Shown: piece after piece, positions 27,687 to 37,236 of the stretch
Layout of the letters: the number at the start of each line of letters is the position of its first letter
How positions within the stretch are numbered: position 1 is the stretch's first letter
Source: Candidatus Binataceae bacterium
Lineage (GTDB): Bacteria; Desulfobacterota; Binatia; Binatales; Binataceae
DNA: 38,431 nucleotides
Assembly: GCA_024281015.1 (NCBI GenBank)
Contig: JAMXLL010000316.1
Location: 1-38,431 of the forward strand
Reading direction: 5' to 3'
Translations under genes and position numbers: made by a program
Notes under the pieces: generated by a model
What the model saw: the letters and a program-made list of their open reading frames with translations, nothing else
The model's database searches: none
What the model was told of the DNA's origin: nothing

Positions 27687-28313
27687 TCAAGATTGGCCAT
27701 TTAAATTAAACCCGCTTCGAACGAATGCCTGCAGGTCGATGTCCGTTGCAGGGCGAACCTCCGCGTCGAGCACGCGTTTCATATAATCTAATGCCGCTTG
27801 GTGATGCCGAGCGTCAGCCGCTGCCGTGCAATCCGATGGAATCCACAGGCGGTATTCCCGCATGTAAGCGTCGGCTGCCGTGAATGCAACACAGATGTCG
27901 GTGGTAAGGCCAGTTATGATGAGTGAAGTCGCACCAAGATACTTCAAAACGAGTTCGAGAGAGGTACCATAAAAACCGGAATGTTTCGGCTTTAGCACCG
28001 AATAATCGCCATCCAGAGGAGCCAGGGCACGTGCGATCGGCTCACCCTTGACGCCGTCGTTGAGACAATGGTCCAGTAGGTGACGGAAATCAGAACTCCA
28101 TCGGCCAAAGTTGTCGTTGACATATACTGCAGGTACCCCGTTTTGGCGCGCCCAAGACTTGAGCGCAGTCAAACGGGGCAGCATCGCTGCGGCATGCGTT
28201 AACAACTGCTCACCACCCGGGAACTCGAAATCGCTTATAACGTCGACTAGGAGCAGCACCGCTACGCTTTCATCCGGTACGTTTCCATGTAGATCGCGGC
28301 TAAATCGTGGCAT
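27687..28313 (-). CDS. Isochorismatase-like cysteine hydrolase
   Basis: VLLLVDVISDFEFPGG, LKPKHSGFYGTSLELVLKYLGATSLIITGLTTDICVAFTAADAYMREYRLWIPSDCTAA (Asp-Lys-Cys arrangement). Confidence 0.88.
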   Translation of the reverse strand: MPRFSRDLHGNVPDESVAVLLLVDVISDFEFPGGEQLLTHAAAMLPRLTALKSWARQNGVPAVYVNDNFGRWSSDFRHLLDHCLNDGVKGEPIARALAPLDGDYSVLKPKHSGFYGTSLELVLKYLGATSLIITGLTTDICVAFTAADAYMREYRLWIPSDCTAAADARHHQAALDYMKRVLDAEVRPATDIDLQAFVRSGFNLNGQS

Positions 28314-28575
28314 CGAATCTATGATATCAATCGCCAGAGGTCATCCGAGGCAGGAAATTTGGGCGATCCGAAATTCCCCACTGCGCCACGCTTATTCGCG
28401 AATGGTCGAGCACTGGAGGAGAAACAATCATGCACGGGTTTAAGCTTTTCGCCGGATGCTGTTATCCTACCGATGCGTCGCCGCGGTGCGAGTTAAGCTA
28501 TCCAGGAGTGGTGGATAGCTGGCTAGCAGGATTCCCTGCAGTCCCTCGGCCAGCAGCGCCAACGAGGCGTAATCT

Positions 28576-29982
28576 GTGTCTACTCCGATGCTGTTAGCGC
28601 ATCTTTTGCAATTTCCTTTCCCTGGTCTTCCGGTTGTTGCACTCCTCGCGCAGATCCCATTGGCCAGTCTTGCCATAGTCGTCGAATGGAGTCAGCGCAA
28701 ACGGCGGCCCGGAGCGCAACCAGAGCTATTTCCAGCTTACCGTCGTGAGGCCCAACGCCCGGTAGCAGGGCGGACAACCGCGCCACCGCTCCAGCAACCT
28801 GAGACACCCGGCGAACCTCCGCCTCCACCGTCGAGGCCATCGGCAACTCCAGCCGAGCCTGCTGGCCCAACGCCATCAGTAGACGGTTCTCCGACAGAGC
28901 TTCCCGAGGGTGCTGCCCGAGAAGAGCGCGCCGAGGCTGGTGGGAAGGAAGAAATTGTTGAAACCGCCGCACCCCAACCGCCGGCCGATATCACGGCGGG
29001 AGCCTTTGGCGAGCCCATCAAAGAGGCAGCTGAAGCGCCGCGCAAACAGCCAATTCCCATCAGGCTCGGGCTTCGGAAGACGCGTGAAAACTTTCTGGCC
29101 CGCATTCGTGCGGCTATTACCGGTAGCACGCGGGTTGAGGAAATTTATGAAGGTTTGGAGGAGGCGCTGATTGGCGCGGATGTGGGCGTAGAAACCAGCA
29201 TGAAGCTGGTCGAAGGCGTGCGTTCGAAACTCAAAAACGATGCCCGTGCTGATGTGATTCGAGATACCCTCAAACAGGAGATGGCGGACGCATTAATCTC
29301 GATCGAACGTCCACTCAGCGACGCTGCGCCGCTGGTAATCATGATGGCCGGCGTAAACGGCGTTGGTAAGACCACAACAGTGGCAAAAATCGCGGCGCTG
29401 CTCAAGGCAGAACGCGGCCCGGTAACCGTTGCCGCTGCCGATACTTTTCGCGCCGCAGCCATCGAGCAGTTACAAATCTGGTGCGATCGGGCGGGTGTCG
29501 AACTGATCAAGCAAAAACAGGGATCCGATCCTGCGGCAGTGGCTTTTGACGCGGTTAAAGCCGCCACTGCTCGTAAGAGCGCCGCGGTTATTATCGATAC
29601 TGCTGGCCGATTGCAGACTAAGGTCAATCTGATGGAGGAGTTGAAAAAAATCGCCCGAGTGGTCGGGCGCGAGATACCCGGTGCACCACAAGAGAGCTGG
29701 CTGGTGCTCGACGCTACCACCGGGCAGAACGCGCTGAGCCAGGCGAAGATTTTCAGTGAAGCGGTAAAGCTGACCGGCGTTGTTTTGGCTAAGCTTGATA
29801 GCACCGCAAAGGGCGGCGTTATTGTAGCCATTGCCGAACAGCTGAAATTGCCGGTGCGATATATCGGATTGGGCGAAGAACTCGAAGACTTGCGTGCTTT
29901 TGACGCACGAGAGTTCGTTGATGCGCTTTTTTCGGATACCGAGGATACTGGGGCGGCCGCTAGTGGTACTTACGCTGCTTGA
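28576..29982 (+). CDS. ftsY: Signal recognition particle receptor FtsY
   Basis: GVNGVGKTTTVAKIAALL, AADTFRAAAIEQLQIW, IIDTAGRLQTKVNLMEEL, LAKLDSTAKGGVIVAI, PVRYIGLGEELEDLRAFDAREFVDALF; long Pro/Ala/Glu-rich N-terminal region. Confidence 0.95.
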   Translation: MSTPMLLAHLLQFPFPGLPVVALLAQIPLASLAIVVEWSQRKRRPGAQPELFPAYRREAQRPVAGRTTAPPLQQPETPGEPPPPPSRPSATPAEPAGPTPSVDGSPTELPEGAAREERAEAGGKEEIVETAAPQPPADITAGAFGEPIKEAAEAPRKQPIPIRLGLRKTRENFLARIRAAITGSTRVEEIYEGLEEALIGADVGVETSMKLVEGVRSKLKNDARADVIRDTLKQEMADALISIERPLSDAAPLVIMMAGVNGVGKTTTVAKIAALLKAERGPVTVAAADTFRAAAIEQLQIWCDRAGVELIKQKQGSDPAAVAFDAVKAATARKSAAVIIDTAGRLQTKVNLMEELKKIARVVGREIPGAPQESWLVLDATTGQNALSQAKIFSEAVKLTGVVLAKLDSTAKGGVIVAIAEQLKLPVRYIGLGEELEDLRAFDAREFVDALFSDTEDTGAAASGTYAA

Positions 29983-30029
29983 CTGCATGGTTAACCAAAA
30001 ATTAAAGTGAAGGTGGAATTTAGAACGTT

Positions 30030-30260
30030 ATGGAGTATGAAGACGTCCTGAGACAATTGGACGAGCGAATACAGGCTTCACTAAATAGAGTTCAGCAGTT
30101 ACAGAGAGAAAACGAGCAATTAGCACAACGTCTTGCTGAGAGTGAGCAACGATTTAATGAGGTCAATGGACGGTTGCGGGAACACGAAGAAGCCCGCAAT
30201 CAAATAAAGTCGCGCATCGAAAGCATCTTAGCCCGTTTTGACGGCTTGGATTTGGGGTAA
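30030..30260 (+). CDS. Small coiled-coil protein, possibly ZapB-like
   Basis: 76 aa, strongly heptad-like (LDERIQASLNRVQQLQRENEQLAQRLAESEQRFNEVNGRL), directly upstream of zapA. Confidence 0.65.
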   Translation: MEYEDVLRQLDERIQASLNRVQQLQRENEQLAQRLAESEQRFNEVNGRLREHEEARNQIKSRIESILARFDGLDLG

Positions 30261-30262
30261 GC

Positions 30263-30532
30263 GTGAAAGGGGTCAACGTCGAAATTATGGGTCAGCAGCT
30301 CACCGTCGCCAGTGATGGCGGCGACGAATGGGCGCGGACGCTGGCCGCGGCAGTTGACGAAAAGATCAAGGCAATTCGCGCCAACAGCCAGACGGTCAAT
30401 TCGATCAATCTCGTCATTCTCGCCGCCCTTAATTTTGCCGAGGAACTTGAGCGGCTGCGGCGGGATCATGCGGAACTGCTCAGCCACCTGAAGCGGCTGA
30501 GCCGCCGCCTTTCTGAAGCAATTGACAACTGA
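30263..30532 (+). CDS. zapA: Cell division protein ZapA
   Basis: VNVEIMGQQLTVASDGGDEWARTLAAAVDEKIKAIRANSQTVNSINLVILAALNFAEEL matches the ZapA family. Confidence 0.85.
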   Translation: MKGVNVEIMGQQLTVASDGGDEWARTLAAAVDEKIKAIRANSQTVNSINLVILAALNFAEELERLRRDHAELLSHLKRLSRRLSEAIDN

Positions 30533-30544
30533 ACTTTGCGGGCG

Positions 30545-30800
30545 TCGGGCTGTTAGCAGCAGAGTAACAATTATTCGAGATCACTCCAGTGGCGGGGCTT
30601 GTGGGGCCAAAATGCCAGGTGCATTAGAGGCGCTCGCGAAACTAAATGAACCTGTGCGGGCTTTTCGCATGAACCGAGCGGTTGCAGCCGTTCGTTAGGC
30701 CGAGATGCTTCACCGAAGCCGGTGAAAACAGCTCTTGTCGTTCATTACACGCGTGCGCTAGACCATATTATGGTCGTGTTGCCGATTATTTAGACCCCCT
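30545..30800 (+). ncRNA. Candidate 6S-like regulatory RNA between zapA and fau (boundaries approximate)
   Basis: Position matches the known zapA-ssrS-fau arrangement. Visible pairing: CGCTCG (30631-30636) with CGAGCG (30675-30680), enclosing a TGCG/CGCA hairpin (30655-30669). No computed fold or covariance-model hit. Confidence 0.4.
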
Positions 30801-30819
30801 CCTGCCACCGCTTAAGCGC

Positions 30820-31419
30820 GTGGCGGACGACAAAAAATACCTGCGCAAGGTGCTCGGCGAATGCCGTCGCGGGCTGCCTGGGGCTTATGTCGCCTCCGTT
30901 TCGAGGCGGGTTCAGCTTCGCGTTCTGCAATCCAAGCCGTATCAAGACAGCTCAACCGTCGTCCTTTACGCGGCGAAAGATAATGAGGTCGGCACTGACC
31001 TGCTGCTGGACGCCGCCCTCTCCTCGCACCGCCGCGTGCTGCTGCCCAAAATCGTTCCCGGCAATTTACTTGCCCTCCTCCGCATCAACGACCGCGCTGA
31101 ACTCGTACCCGGAAGTTTCGGTGTGCTCGAACCGGTCGGAGCGGGGATTGTCTCGGTCGGTTGTCTGGGTGCGGCTTTATTTTGCATTCCTGGCGTAGGC
31201 TTCACGCCTACCGGGCAGCGTCTCGGCCGCGGGGGTGGATACTTTGACCGGATCCTGGCGGCGGTCGAGCCGCAGACAGTTACCGCTGGTCTGGCTTATT
31301 CGTTTCAAATGCTTGACCAGCTTCCAGAGTCGCCGAATGACCGGCGTCTTAATCTGATCTTCACAGAATCCGCAGTACATGCTGGGCAGGTTCTCGATCA
31401 GTCCATCGTGTCGGGCTGA
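30820..31419 (+). CDS. fau: 5-formyltetrahydrofolate cyclo-ligase
   Basis: KKYLRKVLGECRRGL...VVLYAAKDNEVGTDLLLDAAL...LLPKIVPGNLLALLRI...CIPGVGFTPTGQRLGRGGGYFDRIL. GTG 30820 is the likely start within the 30682 ORF. Confidence 0.85.
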   Translation: MADDKKYLRKVLGECRRGLPGAYVASVSRRVQLRVLQSKPYQDSSTVVLYAAKDNEVGTDLLLDAALSSHRRVLLPKIVPGNLLALLRINDRAELVPGSFGVLEPVGAGIVSVGCLGAALFCIPGVGFTPTGQRLGRGGGYFDRILAAVEPQTVTAGLAYSFQMLDQLPESPNDRRLNLIFTESAVHAGQVLDQSIVSG

Positions 31420-31473
31420 GCGCGGCACGACTGCTCCGCAGATGCGGATCGCGGATCAAGGAGGTGTCACCAC

Positions 31474-33042
31474 GTGTTGATGCTAATCGGAGCGCTGTTG
31501 CTTGGCATTGCGCTAGCCGGCGTGGTCTTTACCGCATGGATGCGGACGCGGGAACGGGAGCAACCAGTTGCAGGTGGGGTTTCGGCTCAGCACGAAGCTG
31601 AACGGATTCTTGAGGAGGCCAAAAGCAGGAGCGAACTTCTGACCAAAGAGGCGGAGCTCAAAGCAAAGGATCTACTGGTCGAAGCGCGGGCAACCGCGGA
31701 GCGTGAATCGCGCGATAGCCGGCGCGAGTTGACAGCACTTGAAAGCAAACTCCAGAACCGCGAGGAAGCCCTCGATAAACGGCTGGAAGCTTTTGAACGC
31801 CGTGAAACGGATCTTAACCGGCGCGACCAGAGCCTCCGCAATCGTGAAAAGGCCCTGACCGATAAAGAAGCGGAGCGCCAGGCACTGATCGATGAAGCCC
31901 GCGCACATCTCGAGGCGGTCGCAGGCCTCACGCGCGAGGAAGCCAAACGTTCGCTGCTGGACGAAATGATCGGACAGGCGCGGCAGGAGGCCGCTCGGCA
32001 TATCCGGATGGTCGAGGAAGAGGCCCGCGAGGAGGCCGATCGCCGTGCCAAGCGCATTATTTCAATCGCGATCGAACGCCTGGCCGGTGAATTTGTCGCC
32101 GAACGTACCGTATCCGTTCTAGCGCTACCAAGTGACGAGATGAAAGGCCGGATCATTGGCCGCGAGGGCCGTAATATCCGTGCGATTGAAGCAGCTACCG
32201 GCGTCGACATCATCATCGATGACACCCCGGAGGCAGTGGTTATTTCATGCCACAATCCGATTCGCCGCGAAATCGCACGAGTCTCGCTCGAACGGCTTAT
32301 CTCCGACGGCCGGATTCATCCAGGCCGCATTGAAGAGGTTGTGCGTAAAGGGGAGCAGGAGGTTGAGGAATCGATCAAGGAGGCGGGACAGCGCGCGCTC
32401 ATTGAGGTTGGCGTGCATGGCGTCCATCCCGAGTTATCGAAGCTGCTCGGCATGCTGAAGTACCGGTACAGCTACGCCCAGAATGTATTGATGCATTCTA
32501 TCGAAGCCGCCTTTATCTGCGGTGCGATGGCAGCTGAATTAGGACTGAACGAGAAGCAGGCGCGCCGCGCCGCGTTGCTGCACGATATCGGCAAAGCCCT
32601 CACCCATGAGGTCGAAGGCTCGCATGCGCTGATCGGCGCTGAACTTGCCCGCAAGTATGGCGAGTCAGCCAAGATCGTCAATGCCATTGCCGCCCATCAC
32701 GAGGAAGTCAAGGCCGAGACTATCCTCGCCCCGCTGGTTGATGCGGCCGATGCGCTGTCCGGTGCGCGGCCGGGAGCACGGCGCGAAGTCCTGGAAAGCT
32801 ACGTCAAACGCCTCGAAGACCTGGAGAGTATCGCGAAATCCTTCAAAGGCGTGGACAAATGTTTCGCCGTACAGGCAGGGCGCGAGATGCGCGTGATTGT
32901 CGAGCCTAGCGAGGTTTCCGACGAGGACGCCACGATGCTGGCTCGTGAAGTAGCACGTAAGATCGAAACAGACATGACCTATCCGGGTCAAATTCGTGTG
33001 ACGGTGATTCGCGAGACGCGTGCCACGGAACTGGCCCGCTGA
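31474..33042 (+). CDS. rny: Ribonuclease Y
   Basis: N-terminal TM, long coiled coil, KH (GRIIGREGRNIRAIEAATGVDIIIDDTPEAVVISCHNPIRREIA), HD domain (RRAALLHDIGKALTHE...AIAAHHEEV), C-terminal YPGQIRVTVIRETRA. Confidence 0.96.
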   Translation: MLMLIGALLLGIALAGVVFTAWMRTREREQPVAGGVSAQHEAERILEEAKSRSELLTKEAELKAKDLLVEARATAERESRDSRRELTALESKLQNREEALDKRLEAFERRETDLNRRDQSLRNREKALTDKEAERQALIDEARAHLEAVAGLTREEAKRSLLDEMIGQARQEAARHIRMVEEEAREEADRRAKRIISIAIERLAGEFVAERTVSVLALPSDEMKGRIIGREGRNIRAIEAATGVDIIIDDTPEAVVISCHNPIRREIARVSLERLISDGRIHPGRIEEVVRKGEQEVEESIKEAGQRALIEVGVHGVHPELSKLLGMLKYRYSYAQNVLMHSIEAAFICGAMAAELGLNEKQARRAALLHDIGKALTHEVEGSHALIGAELARKYGESAKIVNAIAAHHEEVKAETILAPLVDAADALSGARPGARREVLESYVKRLEDLESIAKSFKGVDKCFAVQAGREMRVIVEPSEVSDEDATMLAREVARKIETDMTYPGQIRVTVIRETRATELAR

Positions 33043-33056
33043 GGATAAAAATTTAC

Positions 33057-33092
33057 GGCCGGCAGCTAGTCGGCTGCCGGCCCAATTTTTTT
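33057..33092 (+). terminator. Rho-independent terminator downstream of rny
   Basis: GGCCGGCAGC-tagtcg-GCTGCCGGCC, perfect 10-bp stem, followed by caaTTTTTTT. Confidence 0.9.
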
Positions 33093-33169
33093 AATAGCGC
33101 CCGAAGGCGCGACCACACAATCGATGGCGCGGCTTTACCCGCGCCCGAACTGCGCGATAAGATGCGGCC

Positions 33170-33712
33170 GTGCCAACCACGCGCGAACTGCTCGAAGCTA
33201 CCATCGCCCTCGAAAAGCAGAGTATGGCCTTGTACGCGCGGTTCGCCAAAATTTTCTCCGCCGATCCGGCGCTGCATGAATTCTGGTTCAACATGGCGCG
33301 CGACGAGGCGCGCCATGTCGGCGCACTCGACCTGGTCTCAACGGTGCTGGAACTTGAAGATGTGCTGGACAAGCCCAGTCCGATCTTGATGAGGGCGGAG
33401 GATATCGAACGGTTGCGAGCCCTGCTCGGCCGCTGCCTCAATCAACCAGCCGACTCACTCGTTCTGCAACGCGCGCTGGAGATCGCACTGGAAGTTGAAG
33501 AGACCGAACTCGAAGATATGGTCGGCGACCTCCTGCGGGCCTTGAAGCAAAATGACGAATACCAGCGATGCCAGCGGCTGTTGGTGCACGACCTCGGCGA
33601 GTTGAGCTACATGATAGAGCAGCACTGTCATGATCCCGCGCTTTTGCAACGCTGCGACGAACTCGTTAATCATCACGCAGAAGTCCTCCGCCATTGCGCC
33701 GTCGCGCGCTAA
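33170..33712 (+). CDS. Ferritin-like/rubrerythrin-type diiron-fold protein
   Basis: LEATIALEKQSMALYARFAKIF...FWFNMARDEARHVGALDLV...LEIALEVEETELEDMVGDLL: helical bundle with ExxH-type pattern (DEARH). Confidence 0.7.
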   Translation: MPTTRELLEATIALEKQSMALYARFAKIFSADPALHEFWFNMARDEARHVGALDLVSTVLELEDVLDKPSPILMRAEDIERLRALLGRCLNQPADSLVLQRALEIALEVEETELEDMVGDLLRALKQNDEYQRCQRLLVHDLGELSYMIEQHCHDPALLQRCDELVNHHAEVLRHCAVAR

Positions 33713-33911
33713 CCACGGCGGTCTGCTTGCTGGCCTATTGTCGTTGAGTAAATACCAGACGCTGAAGCGGTTGGAGCTGTGAGGGTGTGCTGAATGCCAG
33801 GCGAAGTCGAGGCGGACCGACGGCACGTTGGGCGAGGAAAGCTGTAGTACGGGGAAGTTGCTCGCGTGGGGTTGGAACCAACTCCAGTGAACGGTTAAAC
33901 TGATGTGGCGC

Positions 33912-33987
33912 TGAGGAGTCGGCTAATTGGCAAGCCACCTGACTCTGGATCAGGCGATTGGAGGTTCGAGTCCTCCCTCCTCAGCCA
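33912..33987 (+). tRNA. tRNA-Gln (CTG anticodon)
   Basis: Acceptor TGAGGAG/CTCCTCA, anticodon arm CCTGA-CTCTGGA-TCAGG, T-arm GGAGGTTCGAGTCCTCC, encoded CCA. Confidence 0.95.
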
Positions 33988-34013
33988 ACCCGCAATGCGG
34001 GTGACGCAACCGA

Positions 34014-34088
34014 GGTCCCATCGTCTAGTGGTCAGGACACCGGCCTCTCACGTCGGGAACGCGGGTTCGACTCCCGCTGGGATCACCA
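34014..34088 (+). tRNA. tRNA-Glu (CTC anticodon)
   Basis: Acceptor GGTCCCA/TGGGATC, anticodon arm CCGGC-CTCTCAC-GTCGG, T-arm GCGGGTTCGACTCCCGC, encoded CCA. Confidence 0.95.
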
Positions 34089-34239
34089 AGCCCCCCCCAA
34101 TTCTTTGTCGGCGCCGGCGCACCGCGATTGGATAAAAAAGCACGCCAGTAACGGCCAGCTCATTCCGACCAGGTATTTCTGCTCGGATCAGGACACGCCG
34201 CATACCTGAATGCACTTGCCGCGTCAATTCGCACCGGAC

Positions 34240-34530
34240 TTATTCTCTTCTATGACGCTCGCCGCTCCATCGCCACCCGTTTGGTCCCTGCCGGTATTCA
34301 CGGCCGTCGTCACCCAGCCAATAGTTGCCGCCGCCCTTCTCTGCGTACCAATGTCCCCTCTTCCCCTCGTACCACTCGTCACCATGCGTTCCTTTCCAGG
34401 TCCAGCCATGGCCATGCTTGTGCCACTTGCCGGGCTGCCCCTGGTACCATTCCTCGGCTGCGGATCCGGGAATTGTGGTTGCGAGAATAAACGAGATCAG
34501 CATCAAGGTCGTTAAGATTTGTGTTTTCAT
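34240..34530 (-). CDS. Small secreted Trp/Gly/His-rich protein, function unknown
   Basis: Signal peptide MKTQILTTLMLISFILATTIPGSAA then EEWYQGQPGKWHKHGHGWTWKGTHGDEWYEGKRGHWYAEKGG. Confidence 0.65.
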   Translation of the reverse strand: MKTQILTTLMLISFILATTIPGSAAEEWYQGQPGKWHKHGHGWTWKGTHGDEWYEGKRGHWYAEKGGGNYWLGDDGREYRQGPNGWRWSGERHRRE

Positions 34531-35252
34531 TCTTTCGCGCCTGCATTTCCCTGGCCGGTGTTAAAGGGATGAGGATTAAAATACTACATGCGCAGCCTTA
34601 AGGAATCGCAAAGAAACGTTTCTTGAAAGGTAATTGCCGAGCCAGTTGTCTTTCGTCTGAGCGGGCGTGTGTTCGAGTTCTGACGGTCTTGCTGTTTCGA
34701 ATGAATGCGGACCGCGCCTGATTCGAAGTGAGGGAACGTCACTCAATCGCGGACAACGCGGTTTGATGCCTGCCTTCTCCGCGGGCACCGGCCAAATGCT
34801 CAAGTCCTTACGCCTGATGGCGAGCGCAATGGGATTAACCTCCTCTTGGCGGACATCGAAAACTCCGCGGAATGATACGCGATCTCGATCGAGCAAGCAC
34901 GCGCAGTTACAGATCCCCGTACTTCATTCTCATGGTGTATCGGTGTATCGTTGCGATCCGGGAGATAGCCTCAGGTAGGCGCCTCCGCCGGTTCAGCATT
35001 GTTCGATTCTCTTTTCACTAGATTAGACAATTGCGCGTTCGTTGTTGATCCCGACTGGCGTCGTACGGATCCACCGAGTCTCGATAGTGCGGTCGATTGC
35101 AAGCCTACTGGTGTTGGCCCTCACGATGTCGGCGAGCACGGGCGGATGGTCGGCAGAAAAGGCCGCCTGAGAGGAGCCAACTTTGATTGACGTAACAGTT
35201 GACCTTCGGCTATCAAATTGTAACAGAGGTTACGGGTGGGGGATTGTTGGAA

Positions 35253-35414
35253 ATGGGCGATGACCTGAGAAGGATGAAAAGCGAGATCGCTGCACTGTCT
35301 GAAGTAATCGGTCGGTGTTTTGAGGCAGTTCAAGAAGCGCACGTCATACAGGAACTCCTGAAAAAAATTGCCGTCGATAGCCAAACCGGAGTCATTGGCA
35401 GAAAGGCCACCTGA
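35253..35414 (+). CDS. Possible small coiled-coil protein
   Basis: MGDDLRRMKSEIAALSEVIGRCFEAVQEAHVIQELLKKIAVDSQTGVIGRKAT; helical pattern only. Confidence 0.3.
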   Translation: MGDDLRRMKSEIAALSEVIGRCFEAVQEAHVIQELLKKIAVDSQTGVIGRKAT

Positions 35415-35688
35415 TCGCGTCATTATGATTTGCCAAAAAAATGGATGGGTTTTTTGATGGCAGAGAAAATTCCCTGCTGTCAAAAACTTCGAACGCTGGC
35501 ATTGACAAACAGTCAGGCTCGACTCGATTCGCCACCGGGATCACCATTCATGGGATGCACTGGTGAATGGTTGTCCGGGTTGTGCCCTTACTGCCCGATA
35601 CGGCAATGGGCAGGCTTGGCTCGCCGGCTTGAGGCGACACTCGACAGACAGTTGCCATAATGTTCACAATTTGTTAAGGAAGGGGGGC

Positions 35689-35949
35689 ATGGGGGTACTT
35701 ATGGAACTGTACGATGCGAAAAGCGAGCGGACTCGAATTCTTACTCTGGAAAACGTCGCCCAATACCTGCGGGTGCACCCATCGACGATTTACCGCTTAC
35801 TCAAAAAAAGACAGTTGCCGGCCTTCAAGGTGGGACGCGACTGGCGCTTTAACCTGGAGTCGATCGACCGCTGGCGCGCCGATGCGGAGCGCAGCCGCGG
35901 ACCGGCAGGTTTTTCCAGCGAGAACGACAAGCAGGAAATCGCGTCCTGA
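35689..35949 (+). CDS. Helix-turn-helix (excisionase/MerR-like family) DNA-binding protein
   Basis: ILTLENVAQYLRVHPSTIYRLLKKRQLPAFKVGRDWRFNLESIDRWRADAE; strong RBS aaggaagggggg before ATG 35689. Confidence 0.88.
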   Translation: MGVLMELYDAKSERTRILTLENVAQYLRVHPSTIYRLLKKRQLPAFKVGRDWRFNLESIDRWRADAERSRGPAGFSSENDKQEIAS

Positions 35950-36115
35950 CGGAGGGCGAGACCTTCACCCGGTCGTGTTGAAGGTCCCGCACATCCTGTC
36001 CCGCAGCGGGCATTAATCGGGCTCGAAGCTAAGCCATCGGCTGGGCGATCGGAACGGTCACAGGAGGCTGACGCCGGGCCTTTCGCGGGCATGAGAATCG
36101 CGGTAAGCAGGATCT

Positions 36116-36688
36116 ATGATCCTGAAAGTTGCCCGGCTGGGCCATCCCGCAATTCGCACTCCCGCCCTGGCAGTGGACCCGGCGATGATAACCTCGCCCG
36201 AGTTCCAACGCCTGTTGGACGACATGGTCGACACCATGCGCGAATACAACGGGGTTGGATTGGCGGCGCCGCAGGTCCATTTGTCGCTGCAGATTGCTGT
36301 GCTCGAAGTCTCGCATCATCCGCGCTATCCGGACATGCCCGAGGTGCCGCTGACCTACCTGATTAATCCGCAGGTCAGCGTTATGGATTCGGCTACGATG
36401 GATGATTGGGAAGGATGTCTCAGCATCCCGGAAATGCGCGGATTGGTGCCCCGCTATAAGCAATTACGGGTATCCGCACTGGGACGGCAGGGCCAGCAAC
36501 TGGATCTAGTGGCGAGCGATTTTCACGCACGTGTGATCCAGCATGAAACCGACCATTTGAAGGGTGAAGTTTATCTGGACCGAATGGCCAATTTGCACTC
36601 ATTGAGCCATTTAGCGGAATGGCAACGATTCGTGTACGAACCGGCACAGAAGCGGCGCCCGGCGGCTGGCACCAGCGACTCGGATTAG
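36116..36688 (+). CDS. def: Peptide deformylase
   Basis: GVGLAAPQ, EGCLSIP and QHETDHLKG motifs. Confidence 0.95.
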   Translation: MILKVARLGHPAIRTPALAVDPAMITSPEFQRLLDDMVDTMREYNGVGLAAPQVHLSLQIAVLEVSHHPRYPDMPEVPLTYLINPQVSVMDSATMDDWEGCLSIPEMRGLVPRYKQLRVSALGRQGQQLDLVASDFHARVIQHETDHLKGEVYLDRMANLHSLSHLAEWQRFVYEPAQKRRPAAGTSDSD

Positions 36689-36765
36689 CGGAAGGCTGCG
36701 TAATGCGCTGCGCGGAAGAAGTTTGCGGTCCGTGACGAAACAACCCCCTCAGCGACCTTCCTGAG

Positions 36766-37071
36766 CTATTTCGGGGGGTAGGGAAGGGCGCTGGGCGGCA
36801 ACGGCGGCACCTTACCTGTCAAACGCGCCTCAGCCAGCAGTTTGGCCAGTTCCTGATTGGCGGACGACAATCGTTCCTCCTCGCTCTGGATCTTTGCCAG
36901 ATTTTCTTTCAATTGGGCATTCTCCGACTGCAGCGCTTCCAATTCCTGTTGAAGCTGGGCCGCTTTTTTCTGGTCCTCAATGTGGGCGATTTTGCTGCGG
37001 GAGTATAGAATCCATCCACCCGCCGCAGCACCTATAGCGACAATAAGGGTTGCGATAATCGCTATCCGCAC
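36766..37071 (-). CDS. Single-pass membrane coiled-coil protein, unknown function
   Basis: MRIAIIATLIVAIGAAAGGWILYSRSKIAHIEDQKKAAQLQQELEALQSENAQLKENLAKIQSEEERLSSANQELAKLLAEARL. Confidence 0.6.
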   Translation of the reverse strand: MRIAIIATLIVAIGAAAGGWILYSRSKIAHIEDQKKAAQLQQELEALQSENAQLKENLAKIQSEEERLSSANQELAKLLAEARLTGKVPPLPPSALPYPPK

Positions 37072-37236
37072 GTGTGCTGCCTCGTCGCGTCACGCTTGTG
37101 CTGACCGACATCTGGTGCTTGCGCCTGCATCATTAGCACGGGGAAATTGTGTAGCATCCGGCCGGCATAAAGGGCAATCTGTTGTCCGCAGGGCCTGCGG
37201 TGGCCAGGCGTGCCCATCTGGTAAGTTCATGTGGTT

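Noticed and set aside
29145-29831. 228-aa minus-strand ORF opposite ftsY
   Set aside because: Ser/Ala-rich antisense shadow of a GC-rich, strongly conserved gene; no family motif.
31587-32255. 222-aa minus-strand ORF opposite rny
   Set aside because: Arg/Ser-rich low-complexity antisense of the rny coiled-coil region.
34576-34896. Minus-strand 106-aa ORF
   Set aside because: No motif, no convincing RBS, and an overlapping ORF of similar length on the other strand; coding status undecidable here.
35527-35580. CCATTCA/TGAATGG inverted repeat
   Set aside because: Only a 7-bp stem with a 13-nt loop and no T-run; compatible with chance.
33912-35949. Possible tRNA-associated integrative element (tRNA-Gln/tRNA-Glu followed by an excisionase-like HTH gene)
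   Set aside because: No integrase or transposase is visible and no repeated tRNA 3' end was seen downstream; this HTH family is also common in ordinary chromosomal regulators.
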